Source: Blattamonas nauphoetae (taxonomy: Eukaryota > Preaxostyla > Oxymonadida). From it: DNA of 64,000 nucleotides. The stretch is from positions 248,001 to 312,000 of the forward strand of contig JARBJD010000024.1 in assembly GCA_033064195.1 (NCBI GenBank), given 5' to 3'. The notes under the pieces were generated by a model. That model was given only the letters and a program-made list of their open reading frames with translations. It was not told the origin of the DNA and did no database searches. Positions 43,101 through 53,200 of this stretch are shown here, one piece after another. The position numbers and the translations under genes are program-made. Numbering within the stretch: position 1 is the stretch's first letter; each line of letters begins with the position of its first letter.

Positions 43101-46100
43101 CAGTCTCCATGTCGTATTGTATCGTCACATCTGATGGAGGACTGTGTCAAGCGCCTGTCTTCGTCTCAAAGGGAGTACTCACTTTTGCTGAAACAACAAT
43201 CCGAGATTTCACATTCTCCTCTTTTTCATGCATCGAAACCACCGGAGGAGAGCTCCAGCTCCAGAGTCAAACAGCTTACAATCCATCCCTGACAGCCGCC
43301 TCGAACCTTTCGACCTCGTCCAACGGTGCTTTATTAAACGCCCGGAACACCAAAGTCACATACCTCTATTTAGCTGCCTTCGACTGTCACGCCACAAACG
43401 GTGGTTGTATCTTTGTTGATGCTGGAAGCGAGGTTGAAATCAGGGGCCCTTTCTTCCGATGCACAGCGACGAAGTGTGGAGGGGCCGTGTTCGTTCAGAA
43501 TGGACTCGTTGACACAGAAATCAAAATCGAGTTCGGAACTGTCGTGAACTGCTCAGCTGAACTCGGCGGTGGATTGTTCTTCAACAGCACAGCTCAGCGC
43601 GGATTGAATTTTGATGGTAAGTCCCAGTTCGAAACTCTGACCCAGAGCTTCTCTCTCCCCACATTTTTCGGATGTCGGGCCACGAAAGGGGCAGGTGCGT
43701 ATTTATCCGGGATTGTGAATCCTGAAGCCTTCTCCATGCAGTTTTGGTCGAGTTCGAACGGAGAACCGACTGAAGGAACCGATCTCTACATCGCAAAATC
43801 GTTCGCTGACTGCTTCACCAATCTCACAGATGTTCTCGCGCAGATGCAGACATACACAGCATCTCTGAGCGGAATGTCGCTTTCGGACGGACGATACAAA
43901 CACGTCCACGTTGAAGGCCATCCCGAGCAATCCATCAACTTTGACCGACCCTTCCTCTTCGCTGAGGACTCCGATAAAGAGCTCGCTGTCTCATGTCCTG
44001 ACTTTAAGGATCCAGGGTGCTCGTCGATCTCGCAGTATCTGCCGCTCTTCCACACACAGAAGGAAACAGGGGAGTACATCCAAATTCCGATTTATCTGAA
44101 AGAAACACTGTTCGTCTCGGACACAGAACCGGTCACAAAACAGTCTGTCCTCATTGCGATGTTGAACGACCCAGACAACCTTGGAGTGGTGACGGAAGTG
44201 GCGATCCAAAATAGCGTGCAAGAGCCTTCATCTGACAGTGTGTTGGTCGAAGTGGGAGAGGACGGAGCAGTGGAGCTTGGAGGACTGAAAGCCGTTTGTG
44301 AGGACGCTCTAACACTGTTGGTGACAGTGGATATATCGAGCAAGGGAACGATGTCCAATTGTGAGATCAGAATGAACACAACACAGACACTTCCGCTTGT
44401 GGTGTGCCGAAAGGGAAGTGTGAAAGTGTTGTCTTCTCAATTCTTGCTCGGAGCAGCCCAACCTCTCGTATCGACGCCTCTGATCGTGTCTCACTCGTCT
44501 TCACTCGGATCGAACTCCGACGAGAGTGAGATTTCGGTTGAGGTGGTTGATGTGACATTTCAGAATCTGAAACTGAAACAAGACACCGAAAGTGTGATCG
44601 TGTTGGACAGCGCCAACTCCATCACACTCTCCCGAATCTCCTTCATGAACGTCTTGTTCGAGGACGACACACAAGCAACCAGAATCACAGTTCGAGGACG
44701 AGAACTGGGACAAGTTGTTCAAAGGCTGTCTGGCCATAACTTTCCCAATCGAGGGTCAGGCGAGGATTCTCTGTACAAATCCCACGATGTGACGAAAGCC
44801 CCAGACACGCCCTTCCACTCGCCCACTCTTCTGTTGTATCTGTCGCCGTACAAAGCGAGTCTGATTCACGTGAAAGCAGAAGGGAGCGACGCGTGGGGCT
44901 GCGGAGATGATGTGTTCACTTGTCGGAGTTTGGACGAGGCAGATGGACATCTTTTGGCAGCTTCGCCGTCGACTGTTCTGATCCACGACACGGCTGAGCT
45001 GAACGAAGGGGTTGTACTGACACAGGACAAGATGGAGGTCAAGTCAAAAGAAGAGAAGAGTATCGTTATTGCATCTTCTCTTGGTTCAATCATCAATCAG
45101 AAGAATGGAACCACTCCACATGAACTCGCTCTGACCAGCCTTTCCTTTTTGATCGTACCTGATCATTCGACTGCCCTCCTTCGACTCAGCCACGGAATAT
45201 TCGTTGTCACAACGTGTTCTTTCACAATCGCATCACCAACCATAGAATCGTTCAACTCTTTCCACAACTCTCCTCGTCAATCAAATTGGATCGATCGCAA
45301 TGGAGAAGAAACAGAAACAGACATCTGCGATATGTCCTCAGCTCTTCTGCAGCTCGACAACTGCTCAGCCACACTCACCCACACCTCCTTCTCCCACATC
45401 GGCGAAGGAGCGTTGAAGGTTGTGGACAGCACTGTCTCCATCCAAAACGGGTCGTTCACGCAGACCACTCCACTCAACCCACAATTCGCGTCTCTCCAAA
45501 AGTATGTGGACTGTTCTGGGTCGTCCACAGTCGAGCTGATTACATCAGACTCCAACACAGACACACCCAATCTGTGGATATCTACTGACTCAACGTGTGT
45601 TGTGAAGAGCGATGGACAGGAAGTGTCTGAACCGTTCTTCGTGCCCACTCTGACAATATCTGACTGCAACGCGACAATTCCGAAGAAGGGCACCGAGTAC
45701 ACAGTTGTTGTGAAAGGAGCCTTCCTGCTTCCATGTGGGACGTCGTTTGCGGTGCGAGAAGTGGGGAAGGGTGACAGTGCGAAGGAAGTGCCTTTTCAAC
45801 TGTCATCTGAGCTGGTCACTTCGTACAACGAAACAAACATCGCGATGACGATTCCAACCTCAGCTCTTTCATCGTTAGACTCGAAAGCAGAGTGGAATGG
45901 AGTGATTATGTTCGGGCGAAGCGGACAAGTCTCCTTCCAATTCAAAATGAGCTCAAAACAGGCCCGCGCTCAAGCTTTCCAGAAGAGCCTTCCGTGGCTC
46001 ATCCCTCTCATCGTCGTCCTTTTCCTCATCGTCGTTGTTGGCATCATCATCCTGGTCTGTTTGTGGAGACGTCGAAAAACAAAGAAAGACACAATCATCA

Positions 46101-46948
46101 CTCCAGTACGAGGAGAGATGGAAGAAGAGGAAGACACGAAGATTGAAGCAGCTGAACCAGAAGAGCTGGAAGTGGGACAAGCGTTTCTTGAGCCATCCGA
46201 AGGAGTGAGTCACGTGATGAACGAGAGTGCGTCAGACGAGCCCGCTTTGTCGCAAATTGTTAGCAAAGACATCAGCCACGTCGAAGCAGTGGAGTGCGGG
46301 GAGATGATGAAGAGAACGATTGTTCGAGAAGAGGACACGCTGTTCAACCGGCTGCATTCTCCCAAGGAACAGAAAGCGATCCTCAAGCGAGTCGTTCAAT
46401 GCCAACTCTCACTCGGCCTTGCGAAAGCTGTGGAAAGTAACATGAATCCCGACATGTTCACACAACTCTCACCTCACTCCATTCTGTTCGATTCGAAGGA
46501 GCAGCTCTGTCTGAGAACAACATCGCCAATCGCCCTTCTCCCACAACCAGCCCCAACACAGCCTCCACCCACCACTCGCCCAGTTGACCAAGACGGACGC
46601 CGATGGAACGCGCCTGAAGTCTTCGCCGCGTCGGAAGACAAATCGAAACCGAGCGAGGTCGACGTTGAGAAGGCGGGCGTGTTCAGTCTGGGCCTGATTG
46701 TGTGGGAGATCGAGACAGGCCTTGTTCCGTTCGCCGAGCAGGATGTGGTGAACACGCAGCGCCAGCTCAGTTCGGGCGTCCTTCCGCCGATGACCGGAAT
46801 AAGCGCCGACGTGGCCGATCTGATCCAAAAGTGTCTTCAGCTGAGTCCGTCTGACCGTCCGTCGCTTTCAGAAGTGTCGTCCATCCTCCACTCTCTCCCG
46901 ACGGATGCACACGAAGTTAACGAACACGCGATGACGAACGAAGTGTAG
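40115..46948 (+). CDS. Giant beta-helix receptor-like pseudokinase, 2,277 aa
   Basis: Single open frame from ATG 40115 with a signal peptide (MFHSIFLCVVHIAFSSLF). Residues about 60-1,940 are right-handed beta-helix repeats: GGAINL, GGAIQL and GGGVNT turns, CSAQQSGG, SNFTKC. Cys-containing module starts include CGDDVFTCRSLDEA near 44900. One membrane span follows at residues about 1,958-1,983 (PLIVVLFLIVVVGIIILVCL) and then a basic stop-transfer. The cytosolic part is acidic, then kinase C-lobe-like from about residue 2,095: LSPHSILFD where HRDLKxxNIL is expected, no DFG, RRWNAPEVF as the APE motif, AGVFSLGLIVWEIETGLVPF, and CLQLSPSDRPSLSEV. The Gly-rich loop and VAIK lysine are not seen. It is probably a surface or endomembrane protein with a signalling-type pseudokinase tail. 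Confidence 0.88.
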   Translation: MFHSIFLCVVHIAFSSLFHPPYMDAIPLDVILSHSPDPNGLQPQNVFNLQNVLYYAESLPLESMSMKLIGLSSTTIQHFSPNSLPSNEGINSGQPRSPHKIDKDTLICLHNSTVSLVSIHFNLSPHRIQNTGTLWHKSRLKRFPSLSTIIGSSLSVDCCFINISTGSSPFILKSDPSRSSTSSVHLIRTTIRPEDVVLPPLTRISSSHLPSSFTITASSMSFSSQTLTNGNSLLFGLSSPQNSEKSNVELFSCLISTSLSNMTSTHNTHTESDSRLSQTCLGVSVKESIGTLQGTMIQDVNAGGSLLCQNSTFSKCESTNYNIIDSYIMSTYGYFLKKYLKHFHPPYTFSKRTYSQEDFHSYWSIGSGTEISPPSIYRYATSVTPVSYIDCTFSQMIENPSPPYDVGGSAIFYRSKSPLTITRSRFSECKTAQGAGGAINLNDQTNYGPTVVITSSNFTKCSAQQSGGAIQLQSTGQNSITYCLFEENTVDGNGGGVNTDKCEVFFTKFVSNRASSSGALHGHNLSLMFCHFWNNTNSNGYSDSTALDFANQSPAVFGNTQSTDRDAETSDVLFVLSGGQEGTCLFDDPCGSLGVAVSKIPVDEHRDLRIRAGSFDAVTLQKACDVKIIQQFTEDVVNEVEQVVSFSLSVPVEATIILFVMSLSPLKGHPIISCTFAPALITLENIRLTHLTGITLSPFIFSAGTVTITVCRFEEIKLSSAPIIAVSGLDTSVVLTNTFFRDLTSTASVITVVDSSLDVSSCLFRSLTRTVGEGAAAIDATNARLRISSSFAYCRSQTGKSGAMSLRQIDPICFEWSQNSFLGNRGKDDSVAHDIYVSDFDFDVSLFPSLVSTSAFPSVVDKTGSKISLRPFSDLCVFEDDSDSLEQFYYLGSVNLKDLDQFNFTAMILFSDSFQLSLYATIPLDLFLKPVVVGDSEAIVIDAQGRSSYSTITQASGTSGSLFTFESHSTMNPLKLTFIHSSQQRSPMFNIAEDATVSMSYCIVTSDGGLCQAPVFVSKGVLTFAETTIRDFTFSSFSCIETTGGELQLQSQTAYNPSLTAASNLSTSSNGALLNARNTKVTYLYLAAFDCHATNGGCIFVDAGSEVEIRGPFFRCTATKCGGAVFVQNGLVDTEIKIEFGTVVNCSAELGGGLFFNSTAQRGLNFDGKSQFETLTQSFSLPTFFGCRATKGAGAYLSGIVNPEAFSMQFWSSSNGEPTEGTDLYIAKSFADCFTNLTDVLAQMQTYTASLSGMSLSDGRYKHVHVEGHPEQSINFDRPFLFAEDSDKELAVSCPDFKDPGCSSISQYLPLFHTQKETGEYIQIPIYLKETLFVSDTEPVTKQSVLIAMLNDPDNLGVVTEVAIQNSVQEPSSDSVLVEVGEDGAVELGGLKAVCEDALTLLVTVDISSKGTMSNCEIRMNTTQTLPLVVCRKGSVKVLSSQFLLGAAQPLVSTPLIVSHSSSLGSNSDESEISVEVVDVTFQNLKLKQDTESVIVLDSANSITLSRISFMNVLFEDDTQATRITVRGRELGQVVQRLSGHNFPNRGSGEDSLYKSHDVTKAPDTPFHSPTLLLYLSPYKASLIHVKAEGSDAWGCGDDVFTCRSLDEADGHLLAASPSTVLIHDTAELNEGVVLTQDKMEVKSKEEKSIVIASSLGSIINQKNGTTPHELALTSLSFLIVPDHSTALLRLSHGIFVVTTCSFTIASPTIESFNSFHNSPRQSNWIDRNGEETETDICDMSSALLQLDNCSATLTHTSFSHIGEGALKVVDSTVSIQNGSFTQTTPLNPQFASLQKYVDCSGSSTVELITSDSNTDTPNLWISTDSTCVVKSDGQEVSEPFFVPTLTISDCNATIPKKGTEYTVVVKGAFLLPCGTSFAVREVGKGDSAKEVPFQLSSELVTSYNETNIAMTIPTSALSSLDSKAEWNGVIMFGRSGQVSFQFKMSSKQARAQAFQKSLPWLIPLIVVLFLIVVVGIIILVCLWRRRKTKKDTIITPVRGEMEEEEDTKIEAAEPEELEVGQAFLEPSEGVSHVMNESASDEPALSQIVSKDISHVEAVECGEMMKRTIVREEDTLFNRLHSPKEQKAILKRVVQCQLSLGLAKAVESNMNPDMFTQLSPHSILFDSKEQLCLRTTSPIALLPQPAPTQPPPTTRPVDQDGRRWNAPEVFAASEDKSKPSEVDVEKAGVFSLGLIVWEIETGLVPFAEQDVVNTQRQLSSGVLPPMTGISADVADLIQKCLQLSPSDRPSLSEVSSILHSLPTDAHEVNEHAMTNEV

Positions 46949-47045
46949 CGGAAGACGTTCATGTCATCCCGTCGGAGAGTCCCCTGAAGCATCTGGTTCA
47001 CTCTCTCCTCCTCTCTCTCTCTCCATTCTGCCTTCATAGCGATGA

Positions 47046-48226
47046 ATGCCTTCTGTTTGTGAGTTCTTTTCTTTTGAAATAGCTTCTTTCCATTTCTCCC
47101 TTTTGGGGACCTTTCGATTGTTTCTCTATTCCAAACAGCAATCTGCCCATTGTTAAGATGACTTTTGACAATTCTATTGTCCCATGATTTGATAGTTGAC
47201 ATTGCATTCGGAAAACTCGAAGCTCCTAATTAGGCATTTTTCAAAAGTTTGTTGCTTTCCAAATTAACGAGTTTTCTGCAGTGATTGTTCTCTACCTCGC
47301 GACTCTTATCTCATCCAGTCGGATTGTGGACATCGTGAACAGCGATCCGACGTCCACTTGGGTTGCAGTTGATTATCCTCGACATATCATGACCGCGGCA
47401 AAGATGCGACTGATGAGTGGTCTGCCGGCGATCAAACGTCGAGAAATGACGTGGGAAGCTCCATCGAATGTCCCCAAATCGTTCGATGTTCGTGAAAGAT
47501 GGCCCGAAGCCGGAGTGCCTGTCCGCGCTCAATTAGACTGTGGATCATGCTGGGCCTTTGCCACAACCACAGCAGCATCGATCCGATTCAACATCAAGGG
47601 CCACGATTATGGCATTCTCTCTCCGCAAGATCTGGTGTCGTGTGACAGGTATGACTCTGGCTGCCGCGGAGGCGGTCTGATCACTCCTCACATATACATG
47701 GAAGAGACAGGAGCAACAACCGAAGCTTGCATGAGCTACAAGTCGTACACAGGACGCGTTCCGACGTGCCCGTCGAAATGTGACAACGGAAGCACAATTA
47801 TCCGTCACAAATATGAGAACATTGCCAGATACACAGTGGACGATGTGATGGAGGGATTGATGAACGACGGGTTTGCATACTCCCCTCTCCGCCACTTCAT
47901 TCTCTTCTTCCCCAAAATTATCTCTCCCTTGCCTCTCTGACATCTCTCTCTTCTCCACTCCCTTCAGTCCAATGTACTTCGTCTTCACTGTGTACGACGA
48001 CTTCGCGAAGTACCGTTCTGGGATCTACCAATACAAGACTGGCCGACCGGGCGACGGCCACGCTGTGACTCTGATGGGCTGGGGCGAAGAGAACGGAGTG
48101 AAGTACTGGCTGCTGCAGAACTCGTGGGGCGAGGATTGGGGCGAGAACGGCTTCTTCCGGATGAGGCGAGGCACAAACGAGTGCGGATGCGAACAGTCTG
48201 GGTTTTTATCTGGTTATGTGCAATGA
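47046..48226 (+). CDS. Cathepsin B-like cysteine protease, three exons
   Basis: Exon 1 is only 13 bases (47046-47058). With the 223-bp intron removed (GTGAGT to TGCAG, 47059-47281) it supplies the start of a signal peptide, MPSVLIVLYLATLISSS. Exon 2 is 47282-47870, then a 97-bp intron (47871-47967) and exon 3 to the stop at 48226; phases match. A short cathepsin B-type propeptide (IVNSDPTSTWVAVDY) precedes the mature region. Catalytic residues are present: Gln and Cys in AQLDCGSCWAF, His in GDGHAVTLMGW, Asn in NSWGEDWGENGFF. The His-bearing occluding loop that gives mammalian cathepsin B exopeptidase activity is absent, so endopeptidase action in a lysosome-like or secreted setting is likely. 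About 287 aa. Confidence 0.88.
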
Positions 48227-48621
48227 GCAGTTGTCTGCTCTGTTTCGAGTGCTTTCTTTGAGCGATTTCTGTTATCTCCTTGTCTTTCTCGAGTGTCTCC
48301 CCTTTCTGCTTTTTACGGCTTGTTTTCAACGATTCGAAATTAACCATCGACTCTTTTCCGTTCCTGGGTACAAATCTCTTTTTTGAATTCTGGAGAAGTT
48401 GGGAACAATGAGAATGATCAAGTAGCATGGACAGTCCATAAACCACGTCAAGAAATGATGATTGAAATGATGAAATAAAAAGTTGTGAGTTGATCCGTGA
48501 CTCTTGATATGTTTGGGGATTTTGATCAGGTATTTCATGCTGTGTACAGTCATCCTTCCATGATTTTCTTTCCTCTCCTCTCGTTTCCATTCCTGTTCTC
48601 TACAGCATAACTCATTGATCG

Positions 48622-50001
48622 ATGAACAAACATCGACTGTCTGTTTCTTCTTGTTTTGTCATGTTATTGCCTCTCATTGATTTTTCACAGAAACCATTCT
48701 CGATTAAATCGGTGTTGGACGAATTATCGAGTTCAGGATCGAATGTCTCAGTGATTGTGAACTCACCAAACTGGAATGCGATTCCACTTCTGATTCGGGA
48801 ATGGGACGGAAAAGATGAAACAACGATATGCAGACTATTGGATGAGATGTCACGAATTTTGACTGATTTTTCAGATTTAGAACTCCCTCTGATAAACAAG
48901 CGACTTCTCCACTCCTCTCTCTCCACCCTCTCACAAACACCCACTCTCCCTAAGAAAATCCGCATCCGTGTGGAAAAATGTGTTCCTGCTCTGAATTCCA
49001 TCACAGATGGACCATTTATGATGATGGAGACAGATGAGGTTCGTTCGATGGAACAATCGCTGTCTGAACTCCAACATCTATCATCAGAAATAGAGAAACA
49101 GAAAATGGAACTCGAAACACGAATAAAAGATTTAGTGCAAGACGTTGAGAAGTATCAAAAAGATATGGCAAAGAAAGTTGAGACGTACGAACGAACAAAA
49201 GCAGAACTAGCTGAGGCAAAAAATAGAATCACTTGTCTCGAAATGGAGTTGGCCGCTGAACAAAAGATTCCAAGAAGAATTGAAGAGAAAATGGAAGAAA
49301 CTGAAGAGAAGAAGGAGGATTTTGAGGAAGAGGATGATGAGATGGATGTCGAAGGACAACAAGAGGAAGAAAAAGGAGGACACGATTTGGAGATGGGGAG
49401 AGTGGAAACAGAAGAAAATTTGGAATTGACAAGAATGATGATGAGATCAGAATGGAATGGAACAGAATCACTCCTAACAATCGACGGAACTGCTCATGCA
49501 CTCACTCCAACCACTCTCATTCAAATCATCCAACTCGAAAAGAGTTGTTGGAGAACATCATTCACTCGTCCGATCGACGAGGGAGAGTGGGAACTCAAAA
49601 TCAGAACTCTTCCCCATTCGTACTTGAATGTGAGTATGCTCTTATCTCTTCTCTTATTTTCAGGTATTGGCTTCCTCAGACATCCACTTCCTCAAAATGC
49701 CACACAAAGGAGTTGTGGGACCTATGCTGGTGCGATTGGTGGTCATTTCATTCTCTGGAAGAGACGAATGTGGAAAGGAGGAAAATTCAAGCCGGGAAGA
49801 ACGAACAAGAAGTGTGATCAAGTTGGACAGACAACAGCGATTCGCGTGAACATGAGGACGAGAGAAGCTCGACTGTTTGTGGACGATGAGGAACAACCTG
49901 GGATGTTCACCAAAATCCCTTCTCGCCTCTGCCTCGGAATCACAACCCACAATCAGAATCAGCATGTTGAAGTCCTGTGGCTTAAAAGACTCCACGAATG
50001 A
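48622..50001 (+). CDS. Coiled-coil and SPRY-like domain protein, 449 aa, with a 30-bp intron
   Basis: Starts MNKHRLSVSSCFVMLLPLID. Residues about 20-130 are helical. Residues about 140-230 form a coiled coil (SLSELQHLSSEIEKQKMELE), followed by a Glu-rich stretch. A SPRY-like domain runs to the end: GTYAGAIGGHFILWKRRMWK, VGQTTAIRVNMRTREARLFV, IPSRLCLGI. Reading straight through would insert a hydrophobic decapeptide. Removing 49634-49663 (GTATGC to TTTCAG, 30 bp, divisible by three) gives NVSIGFLRHPLPQN, so I take it as an intron. SPRY domains bind protein partners; no specific role can be given. Another possible in-frame intron (GTCATG to CACAG, near 48660-48692) is less convincing. Confidence 0.72.
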   Translation: MNKHRLSVSSCFVMLLPLIDFSQKPFSIKSVLDELSSSGSNVSVIVNSPNWNAIPLLIREWDGKDETTICRLLDEMSRILTDFSDLELPLINKRLLHSSLSTLSQTPTLPKKIRIRVEKCVPALNSITDGPFMMMETDEVRSMEQSLSELQHLSSEIEKQKMELETRIKDLVQDVEKYQKDMAKKVETYERTKAELAEAKNRITCLEMELAAEQKIPRRIEEKMEETEEKKEDFEEEDDEMDVEGQQEEEKGGHDLEMGRVETEENLELTRMMMRSEWNGTESLLTIDGTAHALTPTTLIQIIQLEKSCWRTSFTRPIDEGEWELKIRTLPHSYLNVSMLLSLLLFSGIGFLRHPLPQNATQRSCGTYAGAIGGHFILWKRRMWKGGKFKPGRTNKKCDQVGQTTAIRVNMRTREARLFVDDEEQPGMFTKIPSRLCLGITTHNQNQHVEVLWLKRLHE

Positions 50002-50265
50002 CGACGAATGCAAGATCCAGACTGACCACATTGTTTTTGAGACGTGAACAACACAATTGGATTGGTTCTTTTCGTTCATATTCGTTTCCTTTTTTGAAAT
50101 GTTTGAAATCATAGGAACCTTTATCGATCACCCGAATACTATTACAGTGGACTCGCCATAATTGTATTTGAGTGGAGACGATTTCATCTAACCATTCTCA
50201 TTTTGAACCTCTCACATCCCTGAACAGAGGCTCCTCTTCACTTTTCAATCAAATACATTACCTCT

Positions 50266-53200
50266 ATGTTCATCCTCCTCATTTTTCTATCGATATCACT
50301 CGTATCACTTCCCTCTGCGACAGTTAGACTCACCGATTGTCTTCCGCCATTCACTCAAAATGACAACAATCATCCGGCTGATGATGTCCTCCAACTGCCG
50401 AATACCAACGTTACATGCGTAGACTTTGAAGTGATGTCGACGTATCTGTCTCTATATGGACACAACGATACGACAATCATTCTTGAACCACCAAGTTCAA
50501 ATGAACAACAATCGCCTTTTTGGTCGAGATCAAATCTACACACCATTCGATCTCGCCTGTTCGTTGTCAGAAATGCAACACTATCGATCTCCCAAGTGAG
50601 AATGGAACTCGATGAAACAGCAACAAACTCAGAAGTACTGTTCGCCTCGATATGCTCATCCACTGTTCACGCATCGCATGCTGAGTTCCTTCGAAGTGGT
50701 TGGGGACCATTGATGACACTCGAGAGTCTGGAGGAGTTCTCTACCATGGACTCCTCAATCACCCTCATCAACTGTGCGATCCACTCAAAATCAGGTCGAA
50801 TGGGAGCAGTTTTGTCCGATGTTTGTGGATTTGAGGGACATGAAAAGATTTTTCTGTCGATATTGAACAGCAATGTGGGGAACCAGCAGATCGTTGGACA
50901 CGACGGGATTGGAGTGGAGGAAAGGGCGGACAGAACTCAATTATTAAGATTTTCAGGAATCACGACAGCATTCATCGGAATTTCGTTTAGGAATGTTTCG
51001 TCGCTTCCTGGTTCTATCCCTTCAGCCTCGCCTTCGTTTCGTCAACAAATGATTGGGAGCTCGATTTGGGGGAGCAACAATCATCTAAGCGGATCGACAG
51101 TGCGGGATATGAACAGCGGAGGGTGCCTGCTGTGCTCAAACACGACATTCAGCTGGTGCAGCACGACATCCGACGATCGCCCTTCCTCGTCTCCACTCCA
51201 TCCTTCGTCTCTCTCATCCAACGCAGTCTTCGAAAACGATACTTACGACGGTGAACTGGGGGACACTCGGCTGTATGTCATCGCAGACACCACCATCACG
51301 CACTGCACCTTCCAAAACATGAACTACACCACAGGCAACCAGTATGATGGTGGTTCAGCTGTGATTCTCTCTCTCCCAACCACTTATCTGACTGTTCACA
51401 ATTGTTCGTTCAACAATTGCTCTGTTCCTTCCACAAAAGAGAATTTATCCATCTACGGTGGATGCATTCTTGTGAGAGGATCATTCAACAACTACCTTCG
51501 ATCCTCTCTCTCCGTCTCGATGTGTTCCTTTGAAGATTGGTATCCGGGAAATACAACAAACAGATATCAATTTGGAGGTGGTGTTGGAACTCTCTACACA
51601 TCCACGTCTCCCTCCATTATCGACTCAAACTTCACTCTGTCCGGGGCGAAGAAGCCTAAATACAACGGAGGTTTCATCTCCTTCGCATCTCTTAAAGACC
51701 CATCCTCCCCTCTCACCATCTCTAACTGCCGCCTTGAGGGAGATCAGAAGTCGGAAGGAAACTGTCTTAGCATCAGCGGTTGTGCATTCGGGTCAGGCGG
51801 ATTGAGCGTCTCTGACACTGAAATTGTCAACACAAACTCAGTCTTCAAAATATCAGCTGTCTCGGGTGTTACACCAGTTGTAGTGTCTCGATGTAATCTT
51901 GTTAATGGATCACTGCTCGTCAAGTATGGTACTGTTACCCCACACGACCCTCTCCTCGTTGTCGACTGTATCCTGAACCACTTCGGAATTTCGTCAACCA
52001 CTTACTCCTCCGACTTGTGTTTTATTGGAACTATTTTCCACGCTTTGGCCGTTCCATTCCCGGTCCAACTCCTCAGTGTGGCAGGACACTGTTTTGTTGT
52101 CCTTCAAAGCTGTCTGTTCGACGGGTGTGAAACGAGCAGAGTTGGATTGATTACATGCTCGCAATCAACATCACTCACAATGGACAGTTGTACTGTGAAA
52201 GAATGCAAAACAACAGGCTCAACTTCCTCCCCGTTCCATCTCACAGACACGGCATTTCAAGCTTATTCATGCACGTTCACCAACCTCACTGGTATGACCT
52301 CGAATCTATTTCGCATCGAAACGAATGGTTCTATTCTTCTGGAAGATTGTCGATTTGATCTTGAACCGTCAAATCAAACTGATCTCCGATTCGTCACAGC
52401 CAGTCCATCGCTCTTCAACACATCTTCAGTAGTTAGCTGCACGTCGAATCGAGCGATCAGGATGACAACTGACGACAAGACATTCACAGACTGCCCTCTC
52501 TTCAAAGTCGTTCAAACTCCAAACACGAAAACTGAAATCAAGATGGATGCAGATTCGGATCCAGATGGAGCACTTCGTCAAACAATCCAGTCATTCGTGG
52601 TAGGCAGTTCCACGATACTCACACTTTCCGAAGGGTCATTCACTGAACCTTCACTCCTATCAATCCAAACAGATCTAGAAATTGTAGGAAACGGAACAGA
52701 ATCTGTGCACGTGACACTTGACGAATCACCTCGTCCTCACACAACACTGTTGACATCGGAACTCGAAGTTATGGTTGGTGCCAACCTGACACTTCGCTCG
52801 ATGACCCTCATTCCTTCATCCTCCTCCTCTCCTCTCGTCGCAATGAACGAAGATGGATTCCTATCAGTGAAGACTGTTGTTGTGTGTGCCCAACAGGATC
52901 GAATGAAGGAGTTGTTTTGCGTGCCAGCAGGAACAGCCAACTTCTTCCATTCTCGCTTCTCGTCTATCACAGGTTCCTCAGCATTGATTCTTGTGGCCGG
53001 AACCGGATCACTCGTTCTGTCAGACACATTCTTCTTGACCATCTCTCGCACTCTCACCATTGCTGTGAATGGATCGGTGCAAAGTGGGAGTTGTGTGGAA
53101 GCCAACACGAGTGGCTCAATTTCAATCCACTTCTGCAAATTTGGAGGATGTTCATCGAATGGCCGTGCAGGGGTGATTGACGTCGTGTCGAACGACACAA

